Assembly (NCBI GenBank): GCA_934045075.1
Contig: OW203729.1
Coordinates: 11,916,611 to 11,980,610 of the forward strand
Reading direction: 5' to 3'
Source: Yponomeuta sedellus
Lineage: Eukaryota; Arthropoda; Insecta; Lepidoptera; Yponomeutidae
DNA length: 64,000 nucleotides
This document shows, one piece after another, positions 43,610-54,288 of the stretch; within the stretch, counting starts at the first letter, position 1, and each line of letters opens with the position of its first letter. The translations under genes were made by a program, and so were the position numbers. Below the pieces are notes generated by a model. It worked only from the letters and a program-made list of their open reading frames with translations. It was not told where the DNA came from and did no database searches.

Positions 43610-44256
43610 TACTGTCAGAAGTTATCAAGCCGCACATAAGGCCTCTGACATGGCTTAACGACTGCCATTACATGACAGCCGGCACCAACGGCTTAACGTG
43701 CCTTGCGAAGCACGGAGCTGACCGCGCCTATTGTTGCTTAACTCAAGTGATTCATTTTAATCACTCGGTTCGACTAGGCCACGAGCGCTTCCGTTTGTTG
43801 TTTCCACGGAACCGTATTCCTCGGATAACATGGATCACGGGTTGAAAAATAAGTAATAGGGTTAAATTTTTTTAAGCCCACGGACGACTGGCCACGCGCT
43901 CGAAAACGATTTGGCTACGTTTCTGAATTATTTTAAGGTGTTCAATACATTATTGACAAAGTAGGGTAATCGAGGAGCATCGGATTTGCCTGACTCGGAC
44001 CTTGTTCGCCATTTGGGCCAAGGTCCTGTGAATTATGGAACAGGCAATTATCCGACCCGATATATGTCGGTCTGTCTGTATTCAGTATGTATGTGAAGGT
44101 TCGAATTCACTTCAACCGTTGTTTTCAAACGACACTGACATTGGCTTATTCTGGGCCAGTGTTCTTGACTTACCTGACTTGTCATTAGCAGGTTGGTACG
44201 GTAAACGTCATCGCTGGCTTTCTTGTACCATCTTTATTCTAAGCGACATAAGTCTT

Positions 44257-44494
44257 GCGAGTCGAGTGCTTCGCAAGGCACGTTAAGCCGTTGGTGCCGG
44301 CTGCCATGTAATGGCAGTCGTTAAGCCATATCAGAGGCCTTATGGGCGGCTTGGTAACTTTTGACAGTAAGGCTCGCCACTGTCTTACATTCCTCCACCA
44401 ACCCGGACTTGGCACCCGTGGTGGAGTATGGCCTAACCTTTCTGCAGGAAGAGACCCGTGCCCCAGCAGTGGGGACATACTAAGGTTGATATCG
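44257..44494 (+). mobile_element. 5S-headed SINE lacking the head
   Basis: GAGTGCTTCGCAAGGCACGT, GTTGGTGCCGGCTGCCATG, CCTCCACCAACCCGGACTTG and GACCCGTGCCCCAGCAGTGG to AAGGTTGATATCG. Confidence 0.8.
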
Positions 44495-45893
44495 AAGCGA
44501 GTCTTGCATGATTGCAATAGCTTAGGCAGCAGACTCTATGTCGCTTCAATATGCGGAGGACTCTACAATACCAATAATAAAGATTGGTCATGTTAATTGA
44601 AGATTAAGGTAAGTAAGTTCTGTCAACAGCTGCTCGACTTTTACATTATTGCACCACAGTCGTCCGTAACGTAATTGCTTAGAGTGAATGCATGAAAAGG
44701 TCGATGTGCTGTGACTGTCCTATACTTCCTCTGATACATATGTTTGCAAAAGGGGTCGGAGTCTCATTCGTCGTTCGTTGGTAACAGTATTTGGATAGGT
44801 ACCTGGAATTTTACCAATGAAATATTATATTATATCGAAATAGGGAAGCTAGAGCGGTGGATGATGAACCTTGATGCTCTTTCCCTTTCTTTTATTACTT
44901 AACTCCTATTCGGAATCTGGATAAGACAGTACGGTCTATCACACTTTAATTAAACTGAATTTTGGCGATCGTAGTAAAACATAGTATTGTGCAAGCATGT
45001 ATCCTTATACTGAGCTTGAAAATAACAACAGATAACCATTGTTATTTTCAATAGAAAACCATTGTTATTTACAAGGTCAGCACTGGGGAAGTTCTTCTTC
45101 TTCTTTCGGTTTTCTGTTTTGTTATCCATCTCTGAGAATTTGCCAGCTCAATCCCATTGCTTTTTCGGTCAATTACCTTTAGTTCTCGTGGGCTGGTGAC
45201 ATTGGATTGCGTACGTAGTGTTAGTCTTCTACCTCTAACGTGTTCACTACACTAGTCGCGAAGCTGATAGTGGTTGGGTGAGGTATAGGTTCAATTTGCC
45301 CTAGAAAACGGTCGTTATAGAAAACCGACCCAGTTCTAGTTAGAGTGGCGCACTGAGGGTTCCGTAGTATCATAAATATAATATTCCGCAAAATAATTTT
45401 TTCTTTGAACAGAGGATTCTCTTAGTCCCAAATTGACTTACACTTGCCCTCTTTTCATAATTAGTTTTTATACTTTAGGGATCACAAAATAATCATAGTG
45501 AGTTTGTCACTTGTATATAATATTATCGTTAATACTAAAGAGCAAGAAAAAAAACATATAAAAATCATGTCCCTTGTACATAATATAATATTATCTAGAA
45601 AGTTCTAATTACTAATGAGTTTGTAATGGTGCAAACCTCTTCACACCATTTTTATTTCTTTTTTATCTATCATTTTCAAATATTTAAATTATGTACGTCA
45701 CACATTCTTCGATTTCGCTCATTTTTCATCACTACTACTGTACCCTTTGACCAGATCTGACTTTTTACCTGCTTATCCGTTTTTATCCAGTTTTTCTGTT
45801 TTAATAAAATATTATACAAAATCTACAAATAAAACCACACCTGAAGTCGTTCCAGAGTTTATGTATTATTATAAAAGTTATAAAACGTTCCAC

Positions 45894-45909
45894 TGGCGCC
45901 CAACGTGGG
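45894..45909 (+). other. Primer-binding site complementary to tRNA-Lys
   Basis: TGGCGCCCAACGTGGG starts one base after the LTR end and is complementary to the 3' end of insect tRNA-Lys (CTT anticodon), including CCA. Confidence 0.85.
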
Positions 45910-47096
45910 CCACGTAGACAGCCGAGCTACACTCATACAGTCTATTTATTACAATATTATATCATTAAATTATAATTATTTTCAAAATCTTTTCAAACCA
46001 AATTTCTAGACGTCAGGACGTCAGTAATTCTGATACCATCCATCACCAATTTTTTTTTCAAAATTCTAAAAACAAAACCTCCACAGGTTAAACTACAACG
46101 AACTCTTTGGCAATAAAATAAAACTTCACCCTCACCCCATCCTTACCTCATTACTAAAATAATTCCTTAACCTCTTTTTTATAGTATCCGTACTCTTTTT
46201 AGAGATTTTAATTGTCAACTTGTACAAAACCTGCCAACGCCACCTTTTTATAGTTCTAATTTTCTGTATATATAATCACCACATTACCTTTTTGGACACA
46301 TCTTCATACTATTTGTCTATTTATTTATTAACTACATTTAAACTACCCTTACCTTGTGTATCTCTAAACCTTAAACTTAGAGTACCTTTTTAACTTACCT
46401 ATCCTTTAGTGCTTACTAAGCACACTTACACCACTATCCTCCAGGACATTTGCTAACCATTTTTTTAAGAACATCCAAACATTCAATCAGGTGCGGCGAC
46501 AACACGTTAAATAAGCCTAGGTCAATTAATTTATTTATCAATCGCTTTACGCGTTATGGTGTTTACCCCACCATAGCTCTTAAGAGCACTACTACGACGG
46601 ATTCTACCCCGTCGGGTACTATGTACCCAATATTACAAATATTGTTAAAATGTAAATAACTTTCATAGAGCGGATTATGACTCAATAAATAAGCCTTACC
46701 ACTACCGAATACCAGCGGGTGGTAACTGGCTAAATAAGCCTATTACTAATTTAGACCAGTTCCAGGATAAATCTTATTAATAAAAATAGATTTTGTCTAC
46801 AATGAGTGAACGTCTTCACCTTTTACTTTAGTTGAAGACCATGATAGATGATGCATGCTAGGGATGAATGATAGATGATGAATAAAAGGGGAACTGCCTA
46901 ATGTAAATATTCATTGTAAATATCACCCCACACACTCTAAATTTTTTTCATCGCCCATCTTTTATATTTTATTTTAATATTTAAGAATAACTATATTTAT
47001 TTTCCATCCCACATCCCCGACCTTCATCGACTTTACTCTCGACCTTGACTTTAAATTTTAAATTATATAAGTTAACTTTACTATATTTTACTATAT

Positions 47097-47153
47097 AAAA
47101 AAAATTTTTTTAGATATATTTTTTTAAATAAATATATCTAAAAATTTTTTTTT
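47097..47153. repeat. AT hairpin next to the 3' LTR
   Basis: AATTTTTTTAGATATATT and the inverted AATATATCTAAAAATTTT face each other across about 10 nt, ending 20 nt before the 3' LTR. Confidence 0.7.
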
Positions 47154-47355
47154 ACCGGTTGCCCCCGGGTAGTGTAACGGTGCAAACCTCTTCACACCAT
47201 TTTTATTTCTTTTCTATATATCATTTTCAAATATTTAAATTATGTACGTCACACATTCTTCGATTTCGCTCATTTTTCATCACTACTACTTTACCCTTTG
47301 ACCAGATCTGACTTTTTACCTGCTTATCCGTTTTTGTCCAGTTTTTCTGTTTTAT

Positions 47356-47555
47356 NNNNNNNNNNNNNNNNNNNNNNNNNNNNNNNNNNNNNNNNNNNNN
47401 NNNNNNNNNNNNNNNNNNNNNNNNNNNNNNNNNNNNNNNNNNNNNNNNNNNNNNNNNNNNNNNNNNNNNNNNNNNNNNNNNNNNNNNNNNNNNNNNNNNN
47501 NNNNNNNNNNNNNNNNNNNNNNNNNNNNNNNNNNNNNNNNNNNNNNNNNNNNNNN
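47356..47555. other. Assembly gap (200 N)
   Basis: Exactly 200 Ns replacing the last part of the 3' LTR and its right target duplication. The round size suggests a placeholder, so the true length is unknown. Confidence 0.99.
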
Positions 47556-47696
47556 GTTTGTAGCATAACTTATTTTGATGCGAAATTCCAAAAATTTAAT
47601 TCTTAAGTTAAAATGATGTTACAAACTGATTTTTTTAGCTAATAAGAAATTGTAAAAATCGGTGATCAATACTTACAAAACTGTGAATTTATTTGG

Positions 47697-47964
47697 TATC
47701 AACCCTTTGTATGTCCCCACTACTAGGGCATGGGTCTCTTCCTGCATCGCAGGAAGGTTAGGCCGGACATGGCACGGGGGCCATGTCTGGGTTGGTGGAG
47801 GATTGTAAGACAGTGGCGGGCTTTTGTAAGCCGCCCATAAGGCCTCTGTCATGGCTGTCATCTAACGGCTTGCGTGCCCTGCGAGCACGGAAGCGCTCGG
47901 AAAAAATGCCACTGGGGCGGTAGTCACGACATCGTCACCCATCCAGGACCTCTGACCGCGCCTT
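47697..47964 (-). mobile_element. 5S-headed SINE, 5' end incomplete
   Basis: ATCAACCCTTTGTATGTCCC, CTCTTCCTGCATCGCAGG, GTTGGTGGAGGATTGTAAGA and, degraded, GTCACCCATCCAGGACC...TGACCGCGCC. Confidence 0.8.
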
Positions 47965-48024
47965 TACATAATATAAATTCTGTGACAATATTAAAGACTG
48001 TGAAAATGTGAATGTATTGTAATT

Positions 48025-48155
48025 GGCCTCTGTATCCACGTAATGAGATGATTTATGCAGCGTCTAGTGGCATCTTCAGTTACACTAGATGTGTGAAGGG
48101 ACCACTCGGACGCTGCAGTGCCTGAGACATAGTCTTAGATGGTATAGGCTGGATG
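48025..48155 (-). mobile_element. SINE (group B) 3' fragment
   Basis: GTAATGAGATGATTTATGCA, GCGTCTAGTGGCATCTTCAG, GAAGGGACCACTCGGACGCT match 4076-4160 in order. The head is missing. Confidence 0.75.
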
Positions 48156-48350
48156 TAATACGTAGGTAATTATAATCTGTGATTTACTTAGTGAATGTAA
48201 AACTCATGTTCTATTTACGTTAGGAGAATATCTAAGCATCTGTGATTTTATAAACTACTGTAAAACCGTGATTGTATAATGTAGGTATTATTTATTAGAC
48301 AATAAAAACTTTGTGATTCATAATTAATGTGTTTATATCTGTTTTTTATA

Positions 48351-48475
48351 CCAATGGGGATTTATGAACTTTCTGTTCACAAATCCCCATTGCCAATATT
48401 AAGATACGCCAATGGGGATTTGCGGACAAAAAGTTCACAAATCCCCATCAACGGGGATTTTCAATGGGGATTAGT
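48351..48475. repeat. Cluster of six GGGGATT boxes in alternating orientation
   Basis: GGGGATTT at 48356, 48414 and 48453, GGGGATTA at 48466, and AAATCCCC at 48381 and 48439. The first four form two inverted pairs, AATGGGGATTT...AAATCCCCAT(T). The boxes resemble Rel/NF-kB half-sites (GGGGATTTTC). The function is unknown; it adjoins the LINE fragment end. Confidence 0.75.
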
Positions 48476-48479
48476 GGAA

Positions 48480-49282
48480 CAACCCCGCAGCAGGTGGACG
48501 GACTTTTATGTCGTCTCTCTTTGCGTCCTGCTCGGATCGCCGAAGAGCTTTAAAGTCAATGACTTTGGTGTTGATAAGAGCCCATTCCTCCATTCCGGTC
48601 AATTAGCCGCTTCTTGCTCCCATTGCAAGGGCTCTATGCTGCATCTCTTCATGTGGCGTTTTCGTTCGTTATCAACCCTTGTATGTCCCTACTGCTGGGA
48701 AACGGGTCTCTTCCTACATCGCAGGAAGGTTAGGCCATACTCCACCAAGGGGGCCAAGTCCGGGTTGGTGGAGGATTGTAAGACAGTGGCGGGCCTTACT
48801 GTCAGAAGTTATCAAGCCGCCCATAAGGCCTCTGACATGGCTTAACGACTGCCATTATATGACAGCCGGCACCAACGGCTTAACGTGCCTTGTGAAGCAC
48901 GGAAGCGCTCGGAAAAATGCCACTAGCGGTAGTCACGGGACGCTCACCCATCCCGTACCTGACCGCGCCTGTTGTTGCTTAACCACATGATTGATTCCAA
49001 TCACTCAGTTCGCCTAGGCCACGAGCGCTTGTGGCGTTTTAGCACATCTTTATACCTAAGGAGCTGACCGCCTCACTTACGCCTGCCCTCCTCAAGTTCC
49101 GAGTAGAAGATGCGCTTTGCCACTCGCTCTTCACCCATTCGTGACACGTGACCGCAACATCGCAGCTGCCGACGCATGAGGTAGGCCTCCATGCCACCCT
49201 TGGCTCTTCGATGACTTATGTGTTGCGACTTGCGCACTCGATCAGACCATCGTATATTTAGTATTTTCCTGAGGCATTTCAT
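48480..49282 (-). pseudogene. LINE ORF2 C-terminal fragment, interrupted by a 5S-SINE
   Basis: From 49282: [40 protein letters not shown] and [11 protein letters not shown], then after a frame change GGQLLRYKDVLKRHMK. The SINE at 48663-49030 interrupts here. Beyond it KRCSIEPLQWEQEAAN, and after a further frame change WALINTKVIDFKALRRSEQD and KVRPPAAG. The order is that of a lepidopteran LINE C-terminus. The expected terminal zinc finger is absent. Confidence 0.85.
48663..49030 (-). mobile_element. 5S-headed SINE, full length, 10-bp TSD
   Basis: GTGGCGTTTT repeats at 48653-48662 and 49031-49040. The minus strand runs from AAGCGCTCGTGGCCTAGG through GTTAAGCAACAACAGGCGCG, GGTCAGGTACGGGATGGGTG to ACAAGGGTTGATAACGAACG. 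The 5S A- and C-box regions are intact except for one change (GTGAGCG for GTGACCG). 368 bp. Best reference copy in the window. Confidence 0.92.
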
Positions 49283-49344
49283 CGTGATATTTGTACGATG
49301 GTTAGTGTATAGTATTGTTAGTACAAAGTCACCAATGCACGTAA

Positions 49345-49440
49345 CTAAGGAAACACAGTCATGTACATGTCGAGATTCAAACCGATGACCCCTTGAACGT
49401 GATGCCAGCGATGCGCTACCAACGCAAAACTTAAGAACTT
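49345..49440 (-). mobile_element. tRNA-like SINE head
   Basis: The minus strand reads GCGTTGGTAGCGCATCGCTG and ATCGGTTTGAATCTCGACAT, A- and B-box-like, followed by a body without an obvious partner in this window. Confidence 0.55.
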
Positions 49441-50112
49441 ACTAAACATCAAAACTTTTTTTTGCTATTACTGCTATTATTTTAATTATTTATTACTGAA
49501 ATGTTTTCAATACCTATCTTCTTCCTACATACACACTCGTAGGTAGTTATGTCTCATATATGTAGAACATTCAAAAACATTCTAGGAAATATGTTTGTGC
49601 AAAGATAACTTTTTGTGCGCCTACATTATAACAATTTCTGTATACAAATACCACCCTGTGGCAAAATTCCTGGTACCTATGATATGATAAGTAATTTGCA
49701 GAACCCAGTATATTTATATGAAGCGTTCTTGGAAGAGCAGTCTGTTGGTATTACGTTGACAATGTGTTCTTTGTACTAATTGTGACCGGCACGATCGATA
49801 GTGTTTCTATATGACGTTAACAGCAGTTTGTTTCCTCGTGCTTTCAAAACCAACGTCGATACATTGGACTTATTACATGATAAGTGTCGGCACTTCGTGC
49901 CATGATTTTAACAATTTTGTGTCTTTCTCCTTCTTCTATTCTATTAACAAAGTAATCAAATTAATTTCACCTACCTAAACCATCGGAACTTCATAATCAA
50001 ACAATCAATTGACTAGTCATTACAACCTTTATTTACTCTATAGAGACGACTGTAGAAACGAACGTTCAGCCGCTCATCTACAACTACTATGAAAACCTAC
50101 TTCTTTAAAGTC

Positions 50113-50475
50113 GATATCAACCCTTGTATGTCCCCACTGCTGAGGCACGGGTCTCTTCCTGTATCGCATGAAGGTTAGGCTATACACCACCACGGGGTTC
50201 AAGTCCGGGTTGGTGGAGGATTGTAAGACAGTGGCGAGCCTTACTGTCAGAAGTTATCAAGCCGCCCATACGGCCCCTGACATGGCTTATCGACTGTCAT
50301 TAATGACAGTCGACACCAACGGCTTAACGTGCTATGCGAAGCACGGAACCGCTCGAAAAATGCCACTAGTGGTAGTCACGGGACGGTCACCCATCCTGCA
50401 CCTGACCGCGCCTGTTGTTGCTTAACTCATTGTTATTGATTCCAATCACTCGGTTCGACTAGGCCACGAGCGCTT
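50113..50475 (-). mobile_element. 5S-headed SINE, full length
   Basis: ATATCAACCCTTGTATGTCC to CTAGGCCACGAGCGCTT. It retains GACGGTCACCCATCCTGCAC(CTGACCGCGCC) and TGTTGTTGCTTAACTC, the inverse of the 5S-like control region. Confidence 0.88.
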
Positions 50476-52015
50476 CACAATAAACGTCTTTACAGGAAAT
50501 TAACTAAATAACGACTTCCTTTTCACTTCGTTTTGTGCACGTCTATAGATAAGTGGCAGCTAGGTGCCTATCGCCTGATAAGGAAAGTAGATGCTATCCT
50601 CACCCGTGTACAGCGTTCAAGACTAAGGTCAGCATCAAGGAGCTTCATCTGACGCGTGCAAGATACGTTTGTTGAAACATTAATGTTAAATAGATTACGA
50701 CAGCAATAATTATCAAGTTACGTTATGCGTTACGAAATAGTGTTTATGTTACAGTAGGAACTCTTTTTCGGTCATAATACCCACTAAAATAATCAGAATG
50801 AGAGTTTCATGAACTGACTTTAACCAAAAATTATTTTAAAAACCTATTTAGAGGCTAAACATATTTTTCACTTTTAAGTACTTTTGACTGAAGAATATCG
50901 GTTAGAAGTGGTTTAACCGAGTCTCTTAGTTAATCTCAATTTTGGCCAGAAGTATGTAGTAAAATGTATTATTATGTATTCATCACTAACGTGCTGGCCT
51001 TTATGGTCCTCTCCTCGCACACCGGCTACTCGCGTTGTCGTCGGATCCTTATGGTTTGCTGTTTATCATTTAGATATTTTGCCAAACTTACATTGCTCAT
51101 GAAATTAATCATATCATATAAATCTCATCTAACCTAGTAATCCCATGTAAACCCTAAAAAATTCTTTGTCCGTATGACATAGATCTATTAAATTTATCAG
51201 ATGTCACACCGACATAGAATAATTTTCTTGTAAAATGGTTTGTTTTAGACGTTTTCACACATTTTCTAAAAATTCCGCTTTTTTTCACTACTACTTCTAG
51301 TTTTATGTATTTTCCAGTTTCGTAGTGTCTCACAGGCATTTTATTTAACCTGCTGTTGCGTCTTTTGCTTGTTAAATTCTCCACACAGACTATTTTCATC
51401 GGCTTTCATTGAATGTGCTCAGAAACCGTGTCATAATAAATAAGACCGTTTGTGTCTGTTGCCAAAACTAGTTTTACTAGAATTTTACAAAAATACAAAA
51501 TATACAAAATGTTTTATTTAAAAGAAAAAGATTACAAGCTTGTTTTACGTTGGTTAACACACTAGATGTAAGTCTGTGCGGTGGTAATCAGAGGAAGACT
51601 TATCATTAAGATTAGTTGGCGCTTACTGTTTATGGTTTGTTTTAGACACATTTTACATTTTCAATTTATTCAAAGATTTATTTTGCTTAGCTCTAGTAAC
51701 AAGTATAATACTAACAGAAAGTGTGTATGTAATATTAAGGTTGATAAATAGGGTAAATGTATATTATACTATGACTTATTTTAGGTATATTTAATAATAT
51801 ATAATCTATATTTATACATATATATACATACAAATGCATGCACATAAATATATATACGCAAGATGAGATAATAATATTCTTAGAGATATATATGTATATT
51901 TATGAATATATATTATAGTATATTAACACATACATGTACAAGTACATATACATATATATACATATACACACATACATAATTATAGTCATTTCAAGTATAT
52001 TTTTATTAATTGTGT
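50476..52015. other. AT-rich stretch; SINE trace and TATA/TACA-rich tract
   Basis: TAAAAACCTATTTAGAGGCT at about 50839-50858 is an arm of the fold-back SINE. From about 51780 to 51985 a TATA/CATA-rich tract leads into the LINE 3' end. The 81-codon minus frame at 51154-51399 is not recognised. Confidence 0.4.
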
Positions 52016-52309
52016 TTTTATAAAATGAGCATTTTTTATTTTTATTTTTCTATATAAATCACCTACCTAATAGTATTTAATAGTTTTTCAGTTTCGGAGT
52101 AGTTTAAGCTATTGAGATACAGTTTGAGTTTTTGTTTAGCACAAGCTACTGTGGACTCTATTATATCGCAATTAAGAATTATTTTATTACATAGGAAAGG
52201 TTGAAGAAATGGGGCAAAGCGTTGGCCAAATGTGGTGTGCATAGCTGGAGTGGGAAGACGACAGACACGTTTACTTCTAATTATCTCGTAATCAGGCGAA
52301 GTGTGGAGT

Positions 52310-53797
52310 CTACGATGTGCTGACAACCGACCTGAGTATAAACAGTTGTCGTACTGTCAGCACTTTGCACTCTGAATAGAGTAGTTGGGTGGAATGTCTA
52401 TATGATTTATTATATAGGACTTTTAATATTGATCTCTGGGCCCTCTCTAGCTTAATAATGTGTGTCTTTGCAGCGCCTCCCCAAGAGGATATGCAGTATG
52501 ATAAAACCGATTCGCAAAGACTAGTATACACTAGTTTGCGTATTGTAACGTCCGTTACATCCCGCGTCATTTTCATGAGTGAGATTAATTTCCTAGCACG
52601 AGCTGAAACTACAGAAATGTGGTCATTGAAACTTAACTTTTCGTCAATGCGTACTCCCAAATACTTTATTGAGCTAACCCTAGTTATGGAGTCAGCACAT
52701 GTGCAGTTAGAGGGTCTGGATGTGTAGTTCTTGAGACAGTTGTGTAATAATAGTTGCTGAGGTGTGACCGAATCCGTCTTTTTGGTTTTATGGAAACATA
52801 GGAAATTTGTTTTGACAGGGTTTAGTGTAAGAAGATTATGGGAGAGCCAGGAGTTTATTTTAGCTAGGCCTGTCTCGGCTCTGGATTGTACTGTATTCCA
52901 AGAAACGTCGTTGAAAACTAAAGCTGTATCGTCAGCATAGGACAGTATTTTTGTGTTTGTGTTATCATCGATACAGTTGAGGACGTCATTAACATAAACT
53001 ATAAACAGGGTTGGGCCCAGCGTGCTGCCTTGTTGGATACCGTACGTATTTTCAGCAGGATCACTGTAAAACTCACCGACCCTTAGTATCTGTTTTCTTA
53101 CAGATAGGTAGCTAGCGAACCAGTCATTTGCAATTCCTCTAACACCATACCTAGCAAGTTTTTCCAATAGTAAGGTTGTTGAAACGGTATCGAAAGCTTT
53201 TGCCAAGTCGAGGAAAATACCTATACATGGTTTTCCCCGATCAAGATTATTCGACACCGTTTCCACAAGAGCTGCTACTGCATCATCCGTAGACTTATCA
53301 CTTCTGAAGCCATATTGGTAAGGGGAGAGTATCGATTTTGATTCTAAATAATTTACTAACCGCTTATTTACAGTTTTTTCTAATATTTTTGAAAAGACAT
53401 TTATAAGGGAGATAGGGCGGTAATTAGTTACGGTTTTTTTGCATCCTGATTTATATATGGGGATTACCGCGGCAAGTTTCCAGCACTTAGGAAAGACTCC
53501 AGTTGATAGGCTTAAATTAAATATGTATGTGAGCGGCGTTATAATGGTATTTATACAGTGCTTTACCAGTCGATTACCTATGCCGTCTATTCCAGAAGCG
53601 CTGTTGTCATTTAAAGAGTTTATGAGAGTAGCTACTTCCATCTCATCGGTTGGATCCATATAGAAAGAGTGATGTGTGTTCGAGATATTAATTTGACTTG
53701 CTAAGTGTTCCTGGGTTGTTTTTAGTTTCTTAAGAGTATTTTCAGCTAGCTTAGGGCCTACTGATACGAAGGTAGAATTGCATTTATTCAGTGACAT
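52310..53797 (-). CDS. LINE reverse transcriptase (495-codon open frame)
   Basis: The frame keeps all RT landmarks in order: AAVIPIYKSGCKKTVTNYRP, ISLINVFSKILEK, YQYGFRSDKSTDDAV, IGIFLDLAKAFDTV, GIQQGSTLGPTLFIVYVND, the catalytic YADDTALVF (about 52917-52940) and IKYLGVRIDEKLSFNDHI. The thumb and C-terminal part continue in the -1/+1 frame at 52326-52063 (HRRLHTSPDYEIIRSKRVCR). With no upstream endonuclease it cannot work alone. Likely CR1/Jockey-like by motif style, not proven. Confidence 0.9.
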   Translation of the reverse strand: MSLNKCNSTFVSVGPKLAENTLKKLKTTQEHLASQINISNTHHSFYMDPTDEMEVATLINSLNDNSASGIDGIGNRLVKHCINTIITPLTYIFNLSLSTGVFPKCWKLAAVIPIYKSGCKKTVTNYRPISLINVFSKILEKTVNKRLVNYLESKSILSPYQYGFRSDKSTDDAVAALVETVSNNLDRGKPCIGIFLDLAKAFDTVSTTLLLEKLARYGVRGIANDWFASYLSVRKQILRVGEFYSDPAENTYGIQQGSTLGPTLFIVYVNDVLNCIDDNTNTKILSYADDTALVFNDVSWNTVQSRAETGLAKINSWLSHNLLTLNPVKTNFLCFHKTKKTDSVTPQQLLLHNCLKNYTSRPSNCTCADSITRVSSIKYLGVRIDEKLSFNDHISVVSARARKLISLMKMTRDVTDVTIRKLVYTSLCESVLSYCISSWGGAAKTHIIKLERAQRSILKVLYNKSYRHSTQLLYSECKVLTVRQLFILRSVVSTS

Positions 53798-53868
53798 TTT
53801 TACCGTAGTATCGGTTGTTAGTAAATCTATAGCGGAAGTCCTATTTTGTGATTTATTGCATAATGTCT

Positions 53869-54288
53869 TTATAGTCTTCCATAATCCTTTAGAAGCGAAT
53901 TGTTGGTTAAAGTAGGATGCTTTAGTTTTTTCAATAGCTTGTTGCAGAAGTTCCTGTAGCGAGTATAGATAATTCTATCAAACTGATCAGTGGGATTTTT
54001 CCGGAGCTTAGCGTGCAGTCGGTCTCTGTGTTTCATGCATCTCAAAAGCCCCGGCGTGATCCATGGTTTTAGGATTCGTTTCGAGTGATTAATTTTAGTA
54101 ATTTTTGTGTTATTTTCTTGTGCGTTGCTGACTCTTTGAGAGAAGGTAGAGGCTGCCGATTCTGCAGAATTATCAGTATAAACAACTGAGCAGTCTGTCG
54201 CCTGGAGCTCGTTGAGAATTGCCGGGAAATCGACCTTAATATTAGATTTATCTGCCCTGTGTGTAGAGCCATGCGCCATAGAGTACAT
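53869..54288 (-). pseudogene. LINE ORF2 endonuclease end and EN-RT linker
   Basis: A 139-codon minus frame (MYSMAHGSTHRADKSNIKVD..., then SKRILKPWITPGLLRCMKHR, RTRYRNFCNKLLKKLKHP-like). It is in a different frame from the RT, separated by about 70 nt, so at least one frameshift lies between. Confidence 0.8.

Larger units (their letters stand above)
42956..43790 (-). mobile_element. 5S-headed SINE split by a 528-bp transposon
   Basis: The 3' part is at 42956-43081, the 5' part at 43610-43790. The join GAGCCT-TA-CTGTCAG is restored if 43082-43609 and one TA are removed. In the 5' part the C-box region is degraded; it keeps GCGCCTATTGTTGCTTAACT and CGACTAGGCCACGAGCGCTT. Confidence 0.85.
45622..47355 (+). 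mobile_element. Non-coding LTR retrotransposon (TRIM/LARD-like), tRNA-Lys primed
   Basis: 5' LTR 45622-45892 (TG...CA, 271 bp); primer-binding site at 45894-45909; internal region of 1280 bp; 3' LTR from 47173 into the assembly gap. The internal region has no gag, protease, RT or integrase motif in any frame, so the element depends on a relative. It would end at about 47443 inside the Ns. The LTRs differ at few positions over the shared 183 nt, so insertion is fairly recent. No clear polypurine tract precedes the 3' LTR (GCCCCCGGGTAG). Confidence 0.88.

Noticed and set aside
47298..47606. Open frames crossing the N gap
   Set aside because: They exist only because Ns carry no stop codons.
48327..48845. 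172-codon plus-strand frame
   Set aside because: It runs through the GGGGATT repeats, an antisense LINE fragment and an antisense SINE; no cellular homology is recognisable.
51154..51399. 81-codon minus frame near the LINE
   Set aside because: Lys/Arg-rich translation of AT-rich DNA, no family recognised and no link to the LINE reading frames.
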